DNA of 64,000 nucleotides, taken from contig JAGVRJ010000003.1 of NCBI GenBank assembly GCA_019059635.1, forward strand, positions 1,240,001 to 1,304,000, given 5' to 3'. Positions 10,160 to 20,150 of this stretch are shown one piece after another (position 1 is the first letter of the stretch; each line of letters starts with the position of its first letter). The position numbers and the translations under genes were made by a program. The notes under the pieces are model-generated. The model did not search any database. It saw only the letters and a list, made by a program, of their open reading frames with translations, and was not told the DNA's origin. This DNA is from Proales similis. Its lineage: Eukaryota; Rotifera; Eurotatoria; Ploima; Proalidae.

Positions 10160-12127
10160 ATGACCGGGAACTTTAAGCTCCGATTGAAAAAGCTCGTGTC
10201 TGTCGCGTTCTCTATTTTTCTAATCGTTTTCTTGATGACTTTCCGAATGGCAGATACGAACAGGAAAGAAATCTACCGCTCAGGTTTAACAAGAGACGCA
10301 AGGTTATCAGCGCTTAAAGGTGCCTCGGTGCTCGTCACCGGTGGGGCCGGATTTATTGGATTTTCATTGTGTATGCGACTGAAAAAATTGGGTGTGAAAA
10401 CTGTGATTGCCTTAGACAACTTCAACGATTACTATTCAGTTGAGCTGAAATGGAAACGAGCTGAGCTGCTCGAATCAATAAGCAACGTCAAGTTGGTTGT
10501 CGGAGATGTTTGCGACGAGATACTTTTAAAAGAGCTGCATCTCAAATACCAGTTTACGCATGTTGTTCACCTTGCTGCTCAAGCGGGAGTGCGCTATTCG
10601 GTAGTGAATCCAGTCGCTTACATAAAAAACAACATAGAATGCTTTGTAGTTCTGTTCGAGACTTTAAAGAAGGCAGCAGCCGAGTCCGATCGAACTCGAA
10701 GCATTCAAATCCCCAAAATAGTTTACGCATCGTCTTCGTCAGTTTATGGACACAACAAAAAGATTCCGTTTGCCGAGACCGATTCAGTTGAGCAACAAGC
10801 GTCCATCTATGGTGCAAGTAAACGAATGGACGAGCAAATTGCAGCAATCTACTTTGACCTTTTCAAAATACCTTCGGTAGGGCTTCGTTTTTTCACTGTC
10901 TACGGGCCGTGGGGTCGTCCGGACATGGCCGCATACTCGTTCGCTGACCAAATAATAGCCAACAAACCATTGCCTATATTCAATCAAGGAAATATGAAGA
11001 GAGATTTCACATTTATTGAGGACATCGTCAATGGAATTGTTGAAAGCATGCAGCTGGTATTGAACCAACCGGAAATATTTAACCTTGGCAACCACCAGCC
11101 TGTTGGCTTAAAGGACTTTATCGCTCTGATTGAACAGAATTTAGACAAAAAGGCAACAATTGTCTATAAGGAGTCTAAAACCGACTTGCCCATCACATAT
11201 GCGTCAGTTGAAAAGGCATTTGTTCTGCTCAACTATAAACCGAGCACTAGCATCAACGAGGGCTTACGCCATTTCTTTGACTGGTACAATATTCACAAAG
11301 GGCTCAAGTCTTACTGTGTCACTCATTGTGCTGAAAAAGAAGAGGACTGTGTGAGAACTCCGAAAATGACGCAACTTCAACAGAAAATGAGAAAAAGCAG
11401 CGAGAGTTGTCCCATCGTTTTCTACACCATAATTCGCCTCAACTCTTTGATTAATGGCATTAACATGCCACTCAAAATACAAGGAAACTGTAATTTTCTA
11501 ATCGCCGAAAAAGGAATTGAGATTGTGCCAGATCTGAAAAAGAAATGGTCTGTTTTTGAAATCGACTCTGCCGATGAGCCGAATCCTTCGCACTTTTTCC
11601 AAATGATCAAGCTTGTTCCTCATAGCTTCTTCAACTCGAAAACCAAATTGGCTGTTTACGTCAGTGCACAGTTAGAGATCAGTCTTAACGAAGAGAGTTT
11701 TCTCAGATTCGCCAGCCGCAAAAGCTCGTTATTTTTTCAAAATTTGCCTGCAAACTTAATTCAAGCATCATCCAGTGTAGAATCAAATATTTTCAATTAT
11801 CCAACTGACAAAGTTTCTATAAGTCGTCAAATCGATTTTTTCAAGCAGCGGGCCCAAAATGGAGCGCTCATTCATGTCAATCAGACTTCTTTTCTAGTTC
11901 ATCGAATTGACTCGAAGGAAGCGCACACTTTCCAATGCAGATGGTTTCAAAACTACTTGACAGGCTCTGAGATCGATCAGATTTCATTTGCTCGGACTTT
12001 AAAAGAGATGGCTTCTCCGAAAGACCTAAATCACGACCCCAAAAAATTTAAGCTGAACAGTTTAGATTCAGAACTCGTTCTGTTTTATGAAATTCCCAAG
12101 GAGCTACTCTCGATCCAATTGAGCTAA
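10160..12127 (+). CDS. Membrane-anchored UDP-glucuronate 4-epimerase fused to a DUF616-like (TOD1/MUCI70) domain
   Basis: A single uninterrupted frame of 655 residues. A hydrophobic segment at residues 12-28 after a basic N-terminus suggests a type II Golgi membrane protein. Residues 53-380 are an extended short-chain dehydrogenase with the NAD motif GGAGFIG (61-67), the SSSSVYG loop and the catalytic Tyr217/Lys221 in YGASK. Its closest pattern is the GAE/CapI family, which converts UDP-glucuronate to UDP-galacturonate. Residues 415-655 are extra. They follow the order of DUF616 family proteins (plant TOD1, MUCI70 and bacterial relatives): FYTII, a K-LVPH stretch near 484-488, VSAQLEISL at 501-509, and W-x-N-x-x-x-x-G-x-x-x-DQISF near 612-628. 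That assignment is from remembered family pattern and is less sure. It is intronless, unlike most neighbours. Confidence 0.8.
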   Translation: MTGNFKLRLKKLVSVAFSIFLIVFLMTFRMADTNRKEIYRSGLTRDARLSALKGASVLVTGGAGFIGFSLCMRLKKLGVKTVIALDNFNDYYSVELKWKRAELLESISNVKLVVGDVCDEILLKELHLKYQFTHVVHLAAQAGVRYSVVNPVAYIKNNIECFVVLFETLKKAAAESDRTRSIQIPKIVYASSSSVYGHNKKIPFAETDSVEQQASIYGASKRMDEQIAAIYFDLFKIPSVGLRFFTVYGPWGRPDMAAYSFADQIIANKPLPIFNQGNMKRDFTFIEDIVNGIVESMQLVLNQPEIFNLGNHQPVGLKDFIALIEQNLDKKATIVYKESKTDLPITYASVEKAFVLLNYKPSTSINEGLRHFFDWYNIHKGLKSYCVTHCAEKEEDCVRTPKMTQLQQKMRKSSESCPIVFYTIIRLNSLINGINMPLKIQGNCNFLIAEKGIEIVPDLKKKWSVFEIDSADEPNPSHFFQMIKLVPHSFFNSKTKLAVYVSAQLEISLNEESFLRFASRKSSLFFQNLPANLIQASSSVESNIFNYPTDKVSISRQIDFFKQRAQNGALIHVNQTSFLVHRIDSKEAHTFQCRWFQNYLTGSEIDQISFARTLKEMASPKDLNHDPKKFKLNSLDSELVLFYEIPKELLSIQLS

Positions 12128-12386
12128 TCAGTCCTACGAACGATTTTTTTTATTCGAATCGATTCCGCAATCACGATTCAAACTTTTGCTTTCTCTATTA
12201 ATTTTGTTGTTAGCTTAAGTTAAGTCTGATTTTGAAAAGTATTAAGTTATTAAAAAACTGCGTTATTAAAATATTTTTTCTACTTAAAGTGATTTAAAAA
12301 TGCAATTCACGCTCACGCTGAATAGGATCTAAAATAAGAAAAAAAAAATGCCTAGGCTAGAATAGACTAGCTAAGGGCTAGACTAG

Positions 12387-14138
12387 CTAAGCAATTTCAA
12401 TCGAATTTAAAACAAGCTTAGAGTTGCGATGGAATATAGTCTGACGCGCTCTGATCGGCTTTGATCTGTCTGTGGCGATATTGTTACCAGTGTTTAGATT
12501 ATTGTTGTATGCCGGAAAGTAGCTGCTTGTGATTGCCAATCTAATCCGATGTCCTCGTTTGAATGTGTATCCAATATCCTTGATGCTTATTCTTATTTTG
12601 TATTGCTTCTTTGGTTTTATCAGAGTGGGCCGTTCAAAGCTGTTGCGATACCGCATTCGGAGAAATCCCGCTTCTCTGGAGCCTAGAACAATCGAACGCC
12701 CGTCCTCTTGAACGTCGGCTACTTGTATTATGAAATCTGTATCTCTGGCCGAGCTTGACACCACAAGATGCGCAAACACTTCGCCCAGAACTGTGATTGA
12801 ACTATTTAGTGGTTCACTTGTGTAAACAAGCCAGTCAGTTCTGTTTAACAATGGATTCAGATCACTGAAAAAGTTGAGAATAGGTTCCAACGAATCCGAC
12901 GTGACTGATTTGACTGGATCGAGGGGATCATAAATGTAAGAGTCGCAGCCAGGGCTCTTGGAAGGCTGCCACAGTAATTGACCGTCTCCGTTAAGGGTGT
13001 TTGCGCTAGTTCGGCTGCCTAGATGAAGTTCAAGCTGTTTGCCACCTGGTACTGGGTAAGCATTAGATTCAATCCATTTGTCGGTGATTTCAACAAACGC
13101 TTGAACTTGAGGCCATTTAGGCTTCGTGCCAGTGCCTTTCAAGCACCAGTCGAAAAATTCGAGAGCCATTTTTTTGCCTGGCAGCAAACCATTGGTAGGG
13201 ACTTGATAATTTCCAAATGAGCTCAACGGCTGCAATGTGACCGGATCGTATCCTCCGTCCATGCTGGTGCCATGATCATAAGGACCTACGACTAAGAAAT
13301 GATCCTGCTTGCTAGAGCTCCATTTGGTTGCCTTAGTAAAGTGCCAAAGCGTTCCGTAAAGAGTGCTGTCCTGCCATCCGGTAAACGCCAGCGTTGGAAT
13401 ATTAATTTTAGCAAAGTCCTCGTCGGTGAGAAGCTGCTTCTTCCAATACGAGTCGAGCGAAAGATGCTGCAAGAAAAGCTGGTATGTGTCTAATTTGGCA
13501 CCTAAAGTAAACTCGTCCATTGTTTGAAGTGGCCTGTGTGCGGCCCATTCGCTAATGTTCGCATTGCGTATTGATACAGAATTTCCTGGAAGACCCAACG
13601 TGAATCCCAGCCAGCCGAGTGTCCAGAACAATGAAAAGCCGCCATTTTCAAAAGGAGCATCTTCCATCGGGGCCGCAAGAGTAGCAGACGGTGACATGCA
13701 AATCAAATGCGGAGGCTTTAGTCGAGCAGCTAGCCACTGATTGGTTCCGGTGTACGAAGTGCCTCTCAACGCCACCTTTCCATTAGACCATTTTTGCGTT
13801 GCTATCCACTCAATCAGATCATAAATGTCTTCGCCCTCCCTGTTAAAGAATTCGTAATTGCCCCCTGATTCGCCAGTTCCTCTGCAGTCAGCTATTGCTA
13901 AAACGTAGCCATTTTCATTCCAGAAAGTGGCCTCAAAACGCAGCTTATACTTAGTCCTATTATAAGGCGTAACCGATAATATCACTGGCAGGGGTTGATC
14001 AAAAGAAGCAGAGAACACGTCCATCAAGAGCTCAATGCCATCTCGTGTTGGCACTTTGATAACACGATGGAGCAATTCTTGTCCCCAAGAGCTTGTCGCC
14101 AAGCAGAGCAAAATCGAAAGAGCTTTCAACATGTTCAT
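12387..14138 (-). CDS. Secreted CocE/NonD (X-Pro dipeptidyl-peptidase-like) serine hydrolase
   Basis: An intronless frame of 583 residues. A clear signal peptide (cleavage near residue 19, SSWGQ) implies secretion or lysosomal entry. The alpha/beta-hydrolase part carries the nucleophile elbow GTSYTG at 126-131 (Ser128), an oxyanion Tyr in TPYNRTKY near 57-64, an Asp in TGWQDS, and the His in VGPYDHG, so the triad looks intact. A C-terminal jelly-roll region of about 200 residues (HRIRLAITSSYFPAY) completes the CocE/NonD and X-Pro dipeptidyl-peptidase arrangement. Family members hydrolyse esters, acylated antibiotics, or Xaa-Pro peptides; the substrate here is unknown. Most relatives are bacterial, so horizontal transfer is possible. 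It converges on the epimerase gene, 259 bp away, and diverges from the methyltransferase. Confidence 0.88.
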   Translation of the reverse strand: MNMLKALSILLCLATSSWGQELLHRVIKVPTRDGIELLMDVFSASFDQPLPVILSVTPYNRTKYKLRFEATFWNENGYVLAIADCRGTGESGGNYEFFNREGEDIYDLIEWIATQKWSNGKVALRGTSYTGTNQWLAARLKPPHLICMSPSATLAAPMEDAPFENGGFSLFWTLGWLGFTLGLPGNSVSIRNANISEWAAHRPLQTMDEFTLGAKLDTYQLFLQHLSLDSYWKKQLLTDEDFAKINIPTLAFTGWQDSTLYGTLWHFTKATKWSSSKQDHFLVVGPYDHGTSMDGGYDPVTLQPLSSFGNYQVPTNGLLPGKKMALEFFDWCLKGTGTKPKWPQVQAFVEITDKWIESNAYPVPGGKQLELHLGSRTSANTLNGDGQLLWQPSKSPGCDSYIYDPLDPVKSVTSDSLEPILNFFSDLNPLLNRTDWLVYTSEPLNSSITVLGEVFAHLVVSSSARDTDFIIQVADVQEDGRSIVLGSREAGFLRMRYRNSFERPTLIKPKKQYKIRISIKDIGYTFKRGHRIRLAITSSYFPAYNNNLNTGNNIATDRSKPIRARQTIFHRNSKLVLNSIEIA

Positions 14139-14228
14139 TTTTCAACTCTGACCTAGTTAAACTCGCCCTTTTTATTCTCATTTTGACATGAAAAAGTTTA
14201 CTTTGTTGTTAATCACTCGAAAGCAAAT

Positions 14229-14411
14229 ATGGCCAGTAAATCAAGAACAGATAAAAGGTTGGCTATTATACAAGACTGGTTAAAAAATAAAAGAGCCAAC
14301 AAAAGGACAAATTTCGAACAAGAATCAAGTATAAATGTGGGTACACACATGCATAACTCAAAGAACAGGTCTAGGTTGAATGTTTGCTTGTGTAAATACG
14401 CAATTTGCTAA
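14229..14411 (+). other. Small open frame upstream of the methyltransferase, status uncertain
   Basis: A 60-residue frame opens with ATG at 14229 and is rich in Lys, Arg and Asn. It has no known domain. The strand and position between the hydrolase start and the methyltransferase would fit an upstream exon of the latter, but no donor and acceptor pair that I tested joins it in frame. It may equally be 5' UTR or chance. Confidence 0.15.
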
Positions 14412-14444
14412 ATTGACAGCGCTATCTTTTTAATCAAACGAATT

Positions 14445-15191
14445 ATGGACATGGAATTCTTAGTTCCGACGCACAACAAGTTCGGATTCAATTTTAATTT
14501 GGAGAGTCCTCATTTTAGGGCGGCGCTGAAGCTGATTGATCCAAAATATCCGGTGTTGGATCTAGCGACAGGCATCGGATTTAACTCCATTCAACTATTG
14601 TCTAACAATTTACGTGTTATCGCCAATGACCTCTCTCAAAGTCAACTAGACACTCTCTACAACAGTCTTGATGATGAAGCCAAAAGCCGCATTGAGCTTA
14701 AGCCCGGAAACGCCCTCGAGCTGGACATTCAGCCGAACAGTGTGGGAGCAGTATTCTGCTTGAGAATGCTTCCGTTTTTGAGCGGCGATGAGATCAGACA
14801 AATGCTGAGCAAAATTCATGAGTGGCTTGTGCCAGGCGGAGTTGTCATACTTGATGTCCCTACACCTTTGGCTTTTACCATGTTCTGCGAAGGCGATGCC
14901 AATTTCGTTCTGAAGGAGTACGAGCGTCGTCGAGATGAGAACGATGAATGGCCAGGCACTTTACCATCGAACATGATCAGCCAGGCTAGTGAGGAGGTCA
15001 AGGATGCCGTTGGAAACGTGCCACAAATGCTGACTTTCTTATTTCTGGACGAAGTTATCAGGGAAACAGTGAGAGCCGACTTTCGCATTTTCAAGGCCGA
15101 GTACATTAGCTTGAGTGACAAGAAGCTTGAACGCGATGAAACCACCAGACATTTGGCAAGCGTAATTGGCTTGAAAAAAAATAGCTACTGA
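14445..15191 (+). CDS. Class I SAM-dependent methyltransferase
   Basis: An intronless frame of 248 residues. Motif I reads VLDLATGIGF (about 37-46), the glycine-rich SAM-binding loop of the Rossmann-like methyltransferase fold. An acidic residue ends the second strand (IANDLS), and the post-motif segment LVPGGVVILDVP (about 127-138) is typical of the UbiE/Methyltransf_11 or 25 group. The substrate cannot be read from the sequence. The N-terminal segment NKFGFNFNLESPHFRAAL resembles bacterial small-molecule methyltransferases. Being short, intronless and next to two other intronless genes with bacterial-like relatives, it is a candidate for horizontal transfer, though that needs a phylogeny. 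Confidence 0.8.
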   Translation: MDMEFLVPTHNKFGFNFNLESPHFRAALKLIDPKYPVLDLATGIGFNSIQLLSNNLRVIANDLSQSQLDTLYNSLDDEAKSRIELKPGNALELDIQPNSVGAVFCLRMLPFLSGDEIRQMLSKIHEWLVPGGVVILDVPTPLAFTMFCEGDANFVLKEYERRRDENDEWPGTLPSNMISQASEEVKDAVGNVPQMLTFLFLDEVIRETVRADFRIFKAEYISLSDKKLERDETTRHLASVIGLKKNSY

Positions 15192-15532
15192 ATGCTTAGG
15201 CTGTCAGAATTTAAAAAAAAAATAAGGAAAAAATCAAAAATGTTTGTAGTCGCCATTTAAATGTATCTAATCAAAACGAATTGGAAGTTTTCTTTGTCAC
15301 GGGTCCACACAATTCATAATTGACTGTAACCTTTTTGCAAGCGGCTCACTTTTGGTTGTTTGTCAAAAAATGATAAGGCACATAAAGTATGATAAAATAC
15401 AAGGCAGCTTCTTGAGAAAAGGTCACATGACAGGTTTAGAACTGATTTGCCAGATGGACGTGAATTGATAGCAGAGCTAATTTTTTTTCTTTTAAAAAGA
15501 ACTGAACGTTCCGATCGAGCTAAATTATCCAG

Positions 15533-17117
15533 CTCGAGGCCGGATTTTGTTCAACAGCTCTTCTATAAACGACTCCTACGCCGACTCAAATGCCAAGCAG
15601 CCATTGCTAATCGATTTCGAAGACAATAACAACATGATAAACCCAAACTACGAGTCTCAAGATCACGCAAGGTTCGCAGCCAGCACAGCGGCCGCCACAC
15701 AAGTTCAAATTCAAAATGCCGAAGAGGGTATTGAGGAGCATTGTCATGTGAGAAAGACGCCCGAGTGCGGAACTCACCGAGCAACGGACACTGTTCTAAG
15801 AAAGCTTTTGACTGTTTTGTTTTTGTGTGTGCTGTTCATGATCGGCGAAATAGTCGGCGGCATAATCGCCCGTTCAATATCAATTCAGACCGATGCCGCT
15901 CACATGGCCGCGGATATCACCGGCTTTTTTTTCAGCATTATGGCCATTTACATTTCCAAGAAAGGTAAATCATGTTCTGCTGGTTTATGCGGATTCGAGT
16001 TGAGTCCTTTCCCTTCAAGAGCCGACCAGAAAAATGTCGTTCGGATTTCATCGTAGCGAAGTTCTTGGCGCCCTGTTCAGCACATTGATCATATGGATGT
16101 TGACCGGAATTCTGGTCTACATGGCGATCATGCGAATAATCAAACAGGAATTTGAAATCGAGTCAACCGCCATGGTTGTAACAGCGAGCTGTGGCGTCGT
16201 ATTCAATATAATCATGTACTTTATCTTGCACACAAATTACTGCGTGGCAGGCATGCCAGTCAACCACCACGGTCATTCGCATTCAGGTGATGGTCACGGT
16301 CATTCACACGGCGGACACGGCCATTCGCATTCGCGCGCTTCGCGCAGCTCGTCAAGAGCTGAGCTGCCCATAAACGATGCCAGTTTTCCTGACCACGAGA
16401 TTGAGCACGACCCTAGTGATCATCAAATAGCTGATTCTGCCAATATAAACCTAAGAGCAGCAGCCATTCATGTCATAGGCGATTTTATCCAGTCCATAGG
16501 CGTTTTGGTTGCGTCGCTTATTATCTACTTTAAGGTAAATTGCCGCACTCTCTTGTCACTCTCTCTCATCAAGCAAATCTAATCGAGTTTTGTATATGCT
16601 TGATGATTAGCCAGAGTACAAAATAGCCGATCCGATTTGTACTTTTATATTCTCAATTCTGGTGATCGCAACCACTGCTCCCATAATTCGTGACATCATC
16701 TACGTCCTTATGGAAGGTGAGCGAATGTCTAATTCTCCGGCCATCTTCACCTGAATTAACAAACTTAATTTAGCAATTCCGGAAAAGCTCAGCTACGAGT
16801 CGATTGTACAGGATTTGTGTAGAATTGAGCACGTTCAAAAAGCGCATAATCTTCACATTTGGTGTCTTTCGATGGAGAAGTTCGCACTTGCAGTTCATCT
16901 AGTCACAGGTGATTAAAAATAATCGAATTTCAAACCTGAATGCGATTAGTAAACGGCTTGGACCAATTTAGAACCAGACATCGACACTCAAAAAGTTTTA
17001 AAAGAAGCCAATCTAATTCTGCGAAGCAAATACAAAATCGAGCGAACTTTTGTTCAAGTTGAATACTTTACGCTCAGCATGGACTCGTGCGACCAATGTA
17101 AACTACCGGCATCCTAG
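15533..17117 (+). CDS. Zinc transporter of the ZnT/SLC30 cation diffusion facilitator family
   Basis: Exons 15533-15964, 16020-16534, 16611-16716, 16774-16908 and 16972-17117 join in frame. The protein has six membrane segments, a long His-rich cytoplasmic loop between TM4 and TM5 ([19 protein letters not shown]), and a C-terminal cytosolic domain. Zinc-binding HxxxD pairs are in TM2 (HMAAD) and TM5 (HVIGD), the HD-HD set of zinc-selective ZnT proteins. [12 protein letters not shown] is a signature of the ZnT2/3/4/8 group, which loads zinc into vesicles. The N-terminus is not settled. The first in-frame ATG in this exon is 15634, but the frame upstream looks coding. One possible start exon is 15427-15433 (ATG ACA G), whose phase fits the acceptor at 15532, although its donor is weak. 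Confidence 0.85.
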
Positions 17118-17523
17118 TCCTTTCCGCTTTGGTCTTTCCTATCTTCGATCATCTTTTTCATCTCTCATTTTACAAATTGGCTCCAAAGTTTTTTTCTATT
17201 CCATCCAATTTAAAAAAATTTCAGCATAAAAAAAAAACAACAGACGAGAACAAGAATGATTTCAGCGTTCAAAAAATATGAATAAACTCAAAAAAATATT
17301 TCACTCGGTGATATGGACATGAGCAGGAGAGAATAAGGTTCACTTTTTGTTAAATTCGTTCTGTGACTTGAATGGAGCGCTTAATTCCGTAAATTAAATC
17401 AGCATTAGAAATGCATTTTTCATTTCGAAATTTTCTATCTCTACACTTGCACTCTGAGATCGATTGATAACTTTGTGGCTTCAATCGAGCAGAAAACGTA
17501 ATCGCTCAAAATCAGGGAGTAAA
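17118..17523. other. Intergenic region between the zinc transporter and Staufen
   Basis: About 400 bases, AT-rich, with A runs near 17225 and no recognisable gene. It should contain the 3' UTR of the transporter and the promoter and 5' UTR of Staufen. An in-frame upstream extension of the Staufen frame begins at a TTG near 17464 but lacks an ATG before 17524. Confidence 0.3.
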
Positions 17524-19847
17524 ATGAACGAGACAGATTGTCCAGACCCAAACAACTGCCCTGTGGACCCCGGTTTCAAGCCGAATTTGTACAAGACTTC
17601 AATCTGTATGATAAATGAACTGGTTCGTTATCACAAAATTTCGCAACAGTACATACTGACTGACGAGGTCGGACCCGCCCATAAAAAGACATTTTACATC
17701 ACACTCAAGCTGCAACCGACCAGCAAATCTGACGAAGCGGTCGAAGCAGAGATCTTTTACGGCACCGGATCAAGTATTAAAAAAGCTCAGCACGCAGCCG
17801 CCCAGGCGGCAATCAAGTATACGAAATTCGCGCCACCTCCGAGCTGGCAAATCAACCCAAGACCTTCGAGAGATGCATTGAGAGAGAGCAAGACTCTTCA
17901 AAAAGCGCCCAATCACAATGTCAAACTTTCTCCGACTGTTTTGCTCAATTCTTTGTCAATGAAGCTTCGTCTCAAAGCGGTCTATTCTCTCAAAGAGCCC
18001 GAACACGAGCTAAACAGAGCAACTTTGGCAGTAAACGACAACCAGCTTAATCAGGCGCCACTCGTCATGCAGTTAAATCGAAAAAATCAAGTACTGCTCG
18101 ACTGGCGCAGAACGAAGCCCAATCGAGCAATTTTGAACTCAAACAAAGAAATTGAAGCTCAGCTTCAGTTCGCCAATCAAACGTTCATAGGCAGAGGATG
18201 TTCTTTTCAGGCGGCGAAACATGATGCAGCGGCCAAAGCTCTTGTACATTTCTCAGATCCAGAGCAAATGAAAAAGGCCAAGGCCTACTCTCGTCGGGTT
18301 CAAATTGAAGAAACACATTTGATCAAAGGTCTATCAATCTCTGGCCCTGAAAATTTATATCTTGTCTTAATCTCTGTTCTTCGCTCAGGCAAAGCAGACG
18401 ACGGAGAAGAAAACGCTAAAATGAGCGACCAATCAAAGCCAACGCTAGAACAGTCCCAATCAAAGTCAGAAATCAGCTCTCTTATTGAGTACGCGCTTCA
18501 CATAAATTCCAAAGTTACTTTTGAGGTTTGAATAGAATCGTGAATATATTGACTTTTTGGCTTGCCATTCACGTTGAGTTTTTAAAGCTGGTACAAGAGT
18601 CGGGCCCGTCGCATCAAAAGAAGTTTATTGTCAAATGCTGTCTGGCCGAGCAGCAAGGAGAACAGAGCGCAGCCGCTAGCAAATACGAAACACAAGGAGA
18701 AGGGAACTCGAAAAAAGTGGCCAAACGAAACGCGGCCGCCGCTCTACTTCAGAGTTTGTTTAAAGAGTCAATGGCGGTCAAGTTAACAACGAACGACAAT
18801 GATGCCAACAAATCGAGCGGCGACTGCCCAGCAGATCCATCTGCAAAGCTAAAAACATTAATTGAGATAAACGAGTATCTGAAAAACTCGAACAAGAAAG
18901 CCAATAGGAAAAATCGCTCAAAGACCACGGTCGTGAACAAGAAATCGAATCCGGCCTACGGAAAAGGTAGCATCAATCCGATCACACGCTTAATTCAAAT
19001 ACAGCAAGCCAAAGGCAGCGCTGAGCCCGAGTTTGAGTTTAAAATGGAGAAAATAGGAAAATTGAACAGGATCGAGTTTTCGGCAAAATGCATCGTGAAA
19101 AAGAGCTCAAACGAAATAGAAACAACTGAAGGCCGGGGCCAGAACAAAAAGGCTGCGAAACAAGTGGCCGCCGAACTGATGCTGGCCAAACTTGGCTATT
19201 TGTCTCCTTCATTCGACAGTGAGCCGTTCGCACGCTCGTCGATCAAAGACAGTAATCAAGAGAAAAAATCCCAGTCAAAGAAAGTGTCTTTTCATGCGGA
19301 CGATGTTATCTGGAACTTTGAGCCCCAAGTCGAAGAAAGGAAAGGCGAGAATCTTAGCCAGCAGCAGTTGCGAATACAGAGGCTGGCCAAGGCCAAAGCA
19401 AAGTTGATGAGCAGTGAAAGCCCGTCTACGAGAACAAAAATAGTGGATTTTCACTCTGTTTCCAGGCTAAGCCTCGAGCTTCTGCAGTCTTTAGAGAGAG
19501 ATTCGTCGGCTTTTGAACCATCATCTGAAGCCAAGACAAACAAGACCCATGAACCTGAAGAAGTCGGAAAGGGCCAAAAATATAAAAACGCTTTGCGGCA
19601 TTTATCTTCAATCACTGGACTTGAGTTCAATTTCGAAGGCATTTTATCGCAGGTAGGCATGTCATAGGAAGCTAAGTTACAAGTTGCTAAAAGCTGCTTC
19701 AAGGACAAAAGGAATTTTACGTGTAAGGCAAAGGCAGCCGGCCACGAAGACATTTTTGCCACTTGCACTGGCCTGACTTACATTGACGCGGCCAACAACG
19801 CGTCATTCGAAATGCTCAAACTTTTGGCTTCGCACGTCTCGTTTTAG
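17524..19847 (+). CDS. stau: Staufen double-stranded-RNA-binding protein
   Basis: Exons 17524-18525 and 18579-19652 are secure, joined by a 53-nt intron. The frame then meets TAG at 19665-19667, only 13 bases into what looks like a donor (CAG|GTAGGC), yet coding continues in the same frame to a stop at 19845-19847. Removing 15 nt (19653-19667) or 24 nt (19653-19676) restores a protein of about 750 residues. Domains: dsRBD1 with HKKTFYITLKL and GSSIKKAQHAAA, a second dsRBD, dsRBD3 (ESGPSHQKKFIVKC, KKVAKRNAAAALL), dsRBD4 (KKAAKQVAAELML), and a C-terminal dsRBD5-like part that spans the odd junction. Staufen binds structured mRNAs for transport, localisation, translation and decay. The arginyl-tRNA synthetase gene starts 303 bp downstream on the same strand. 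Confidence 0.9.
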
Positions 19848-20150
19848 AATTTTTAACTCAACTTTTTGCTTCTGTTTTTTTGTCCACTTTTTTTTTTTAA
19901 ATGATAAAAAGAAATTCGAGCTGATAGGAAATTGCGGCTCTCTATTAAAATTTACAATAATTTCTGTCCGTTTGAGTTTGGCTCATTTGAACATGGACGC
20001 AGTTTTGTCTTATAAGTTTCGTTTCTATAAATTCGCTCATTTATCTGCATCCGTGGACCACGTGGCACGTTCGCTAGTTAAGGTCGTCGAAAACTGCGGC
20101 AAAACCGTTCGAAAGTAAAATCAAATTTCATTCATAACGCACGCTCAACG

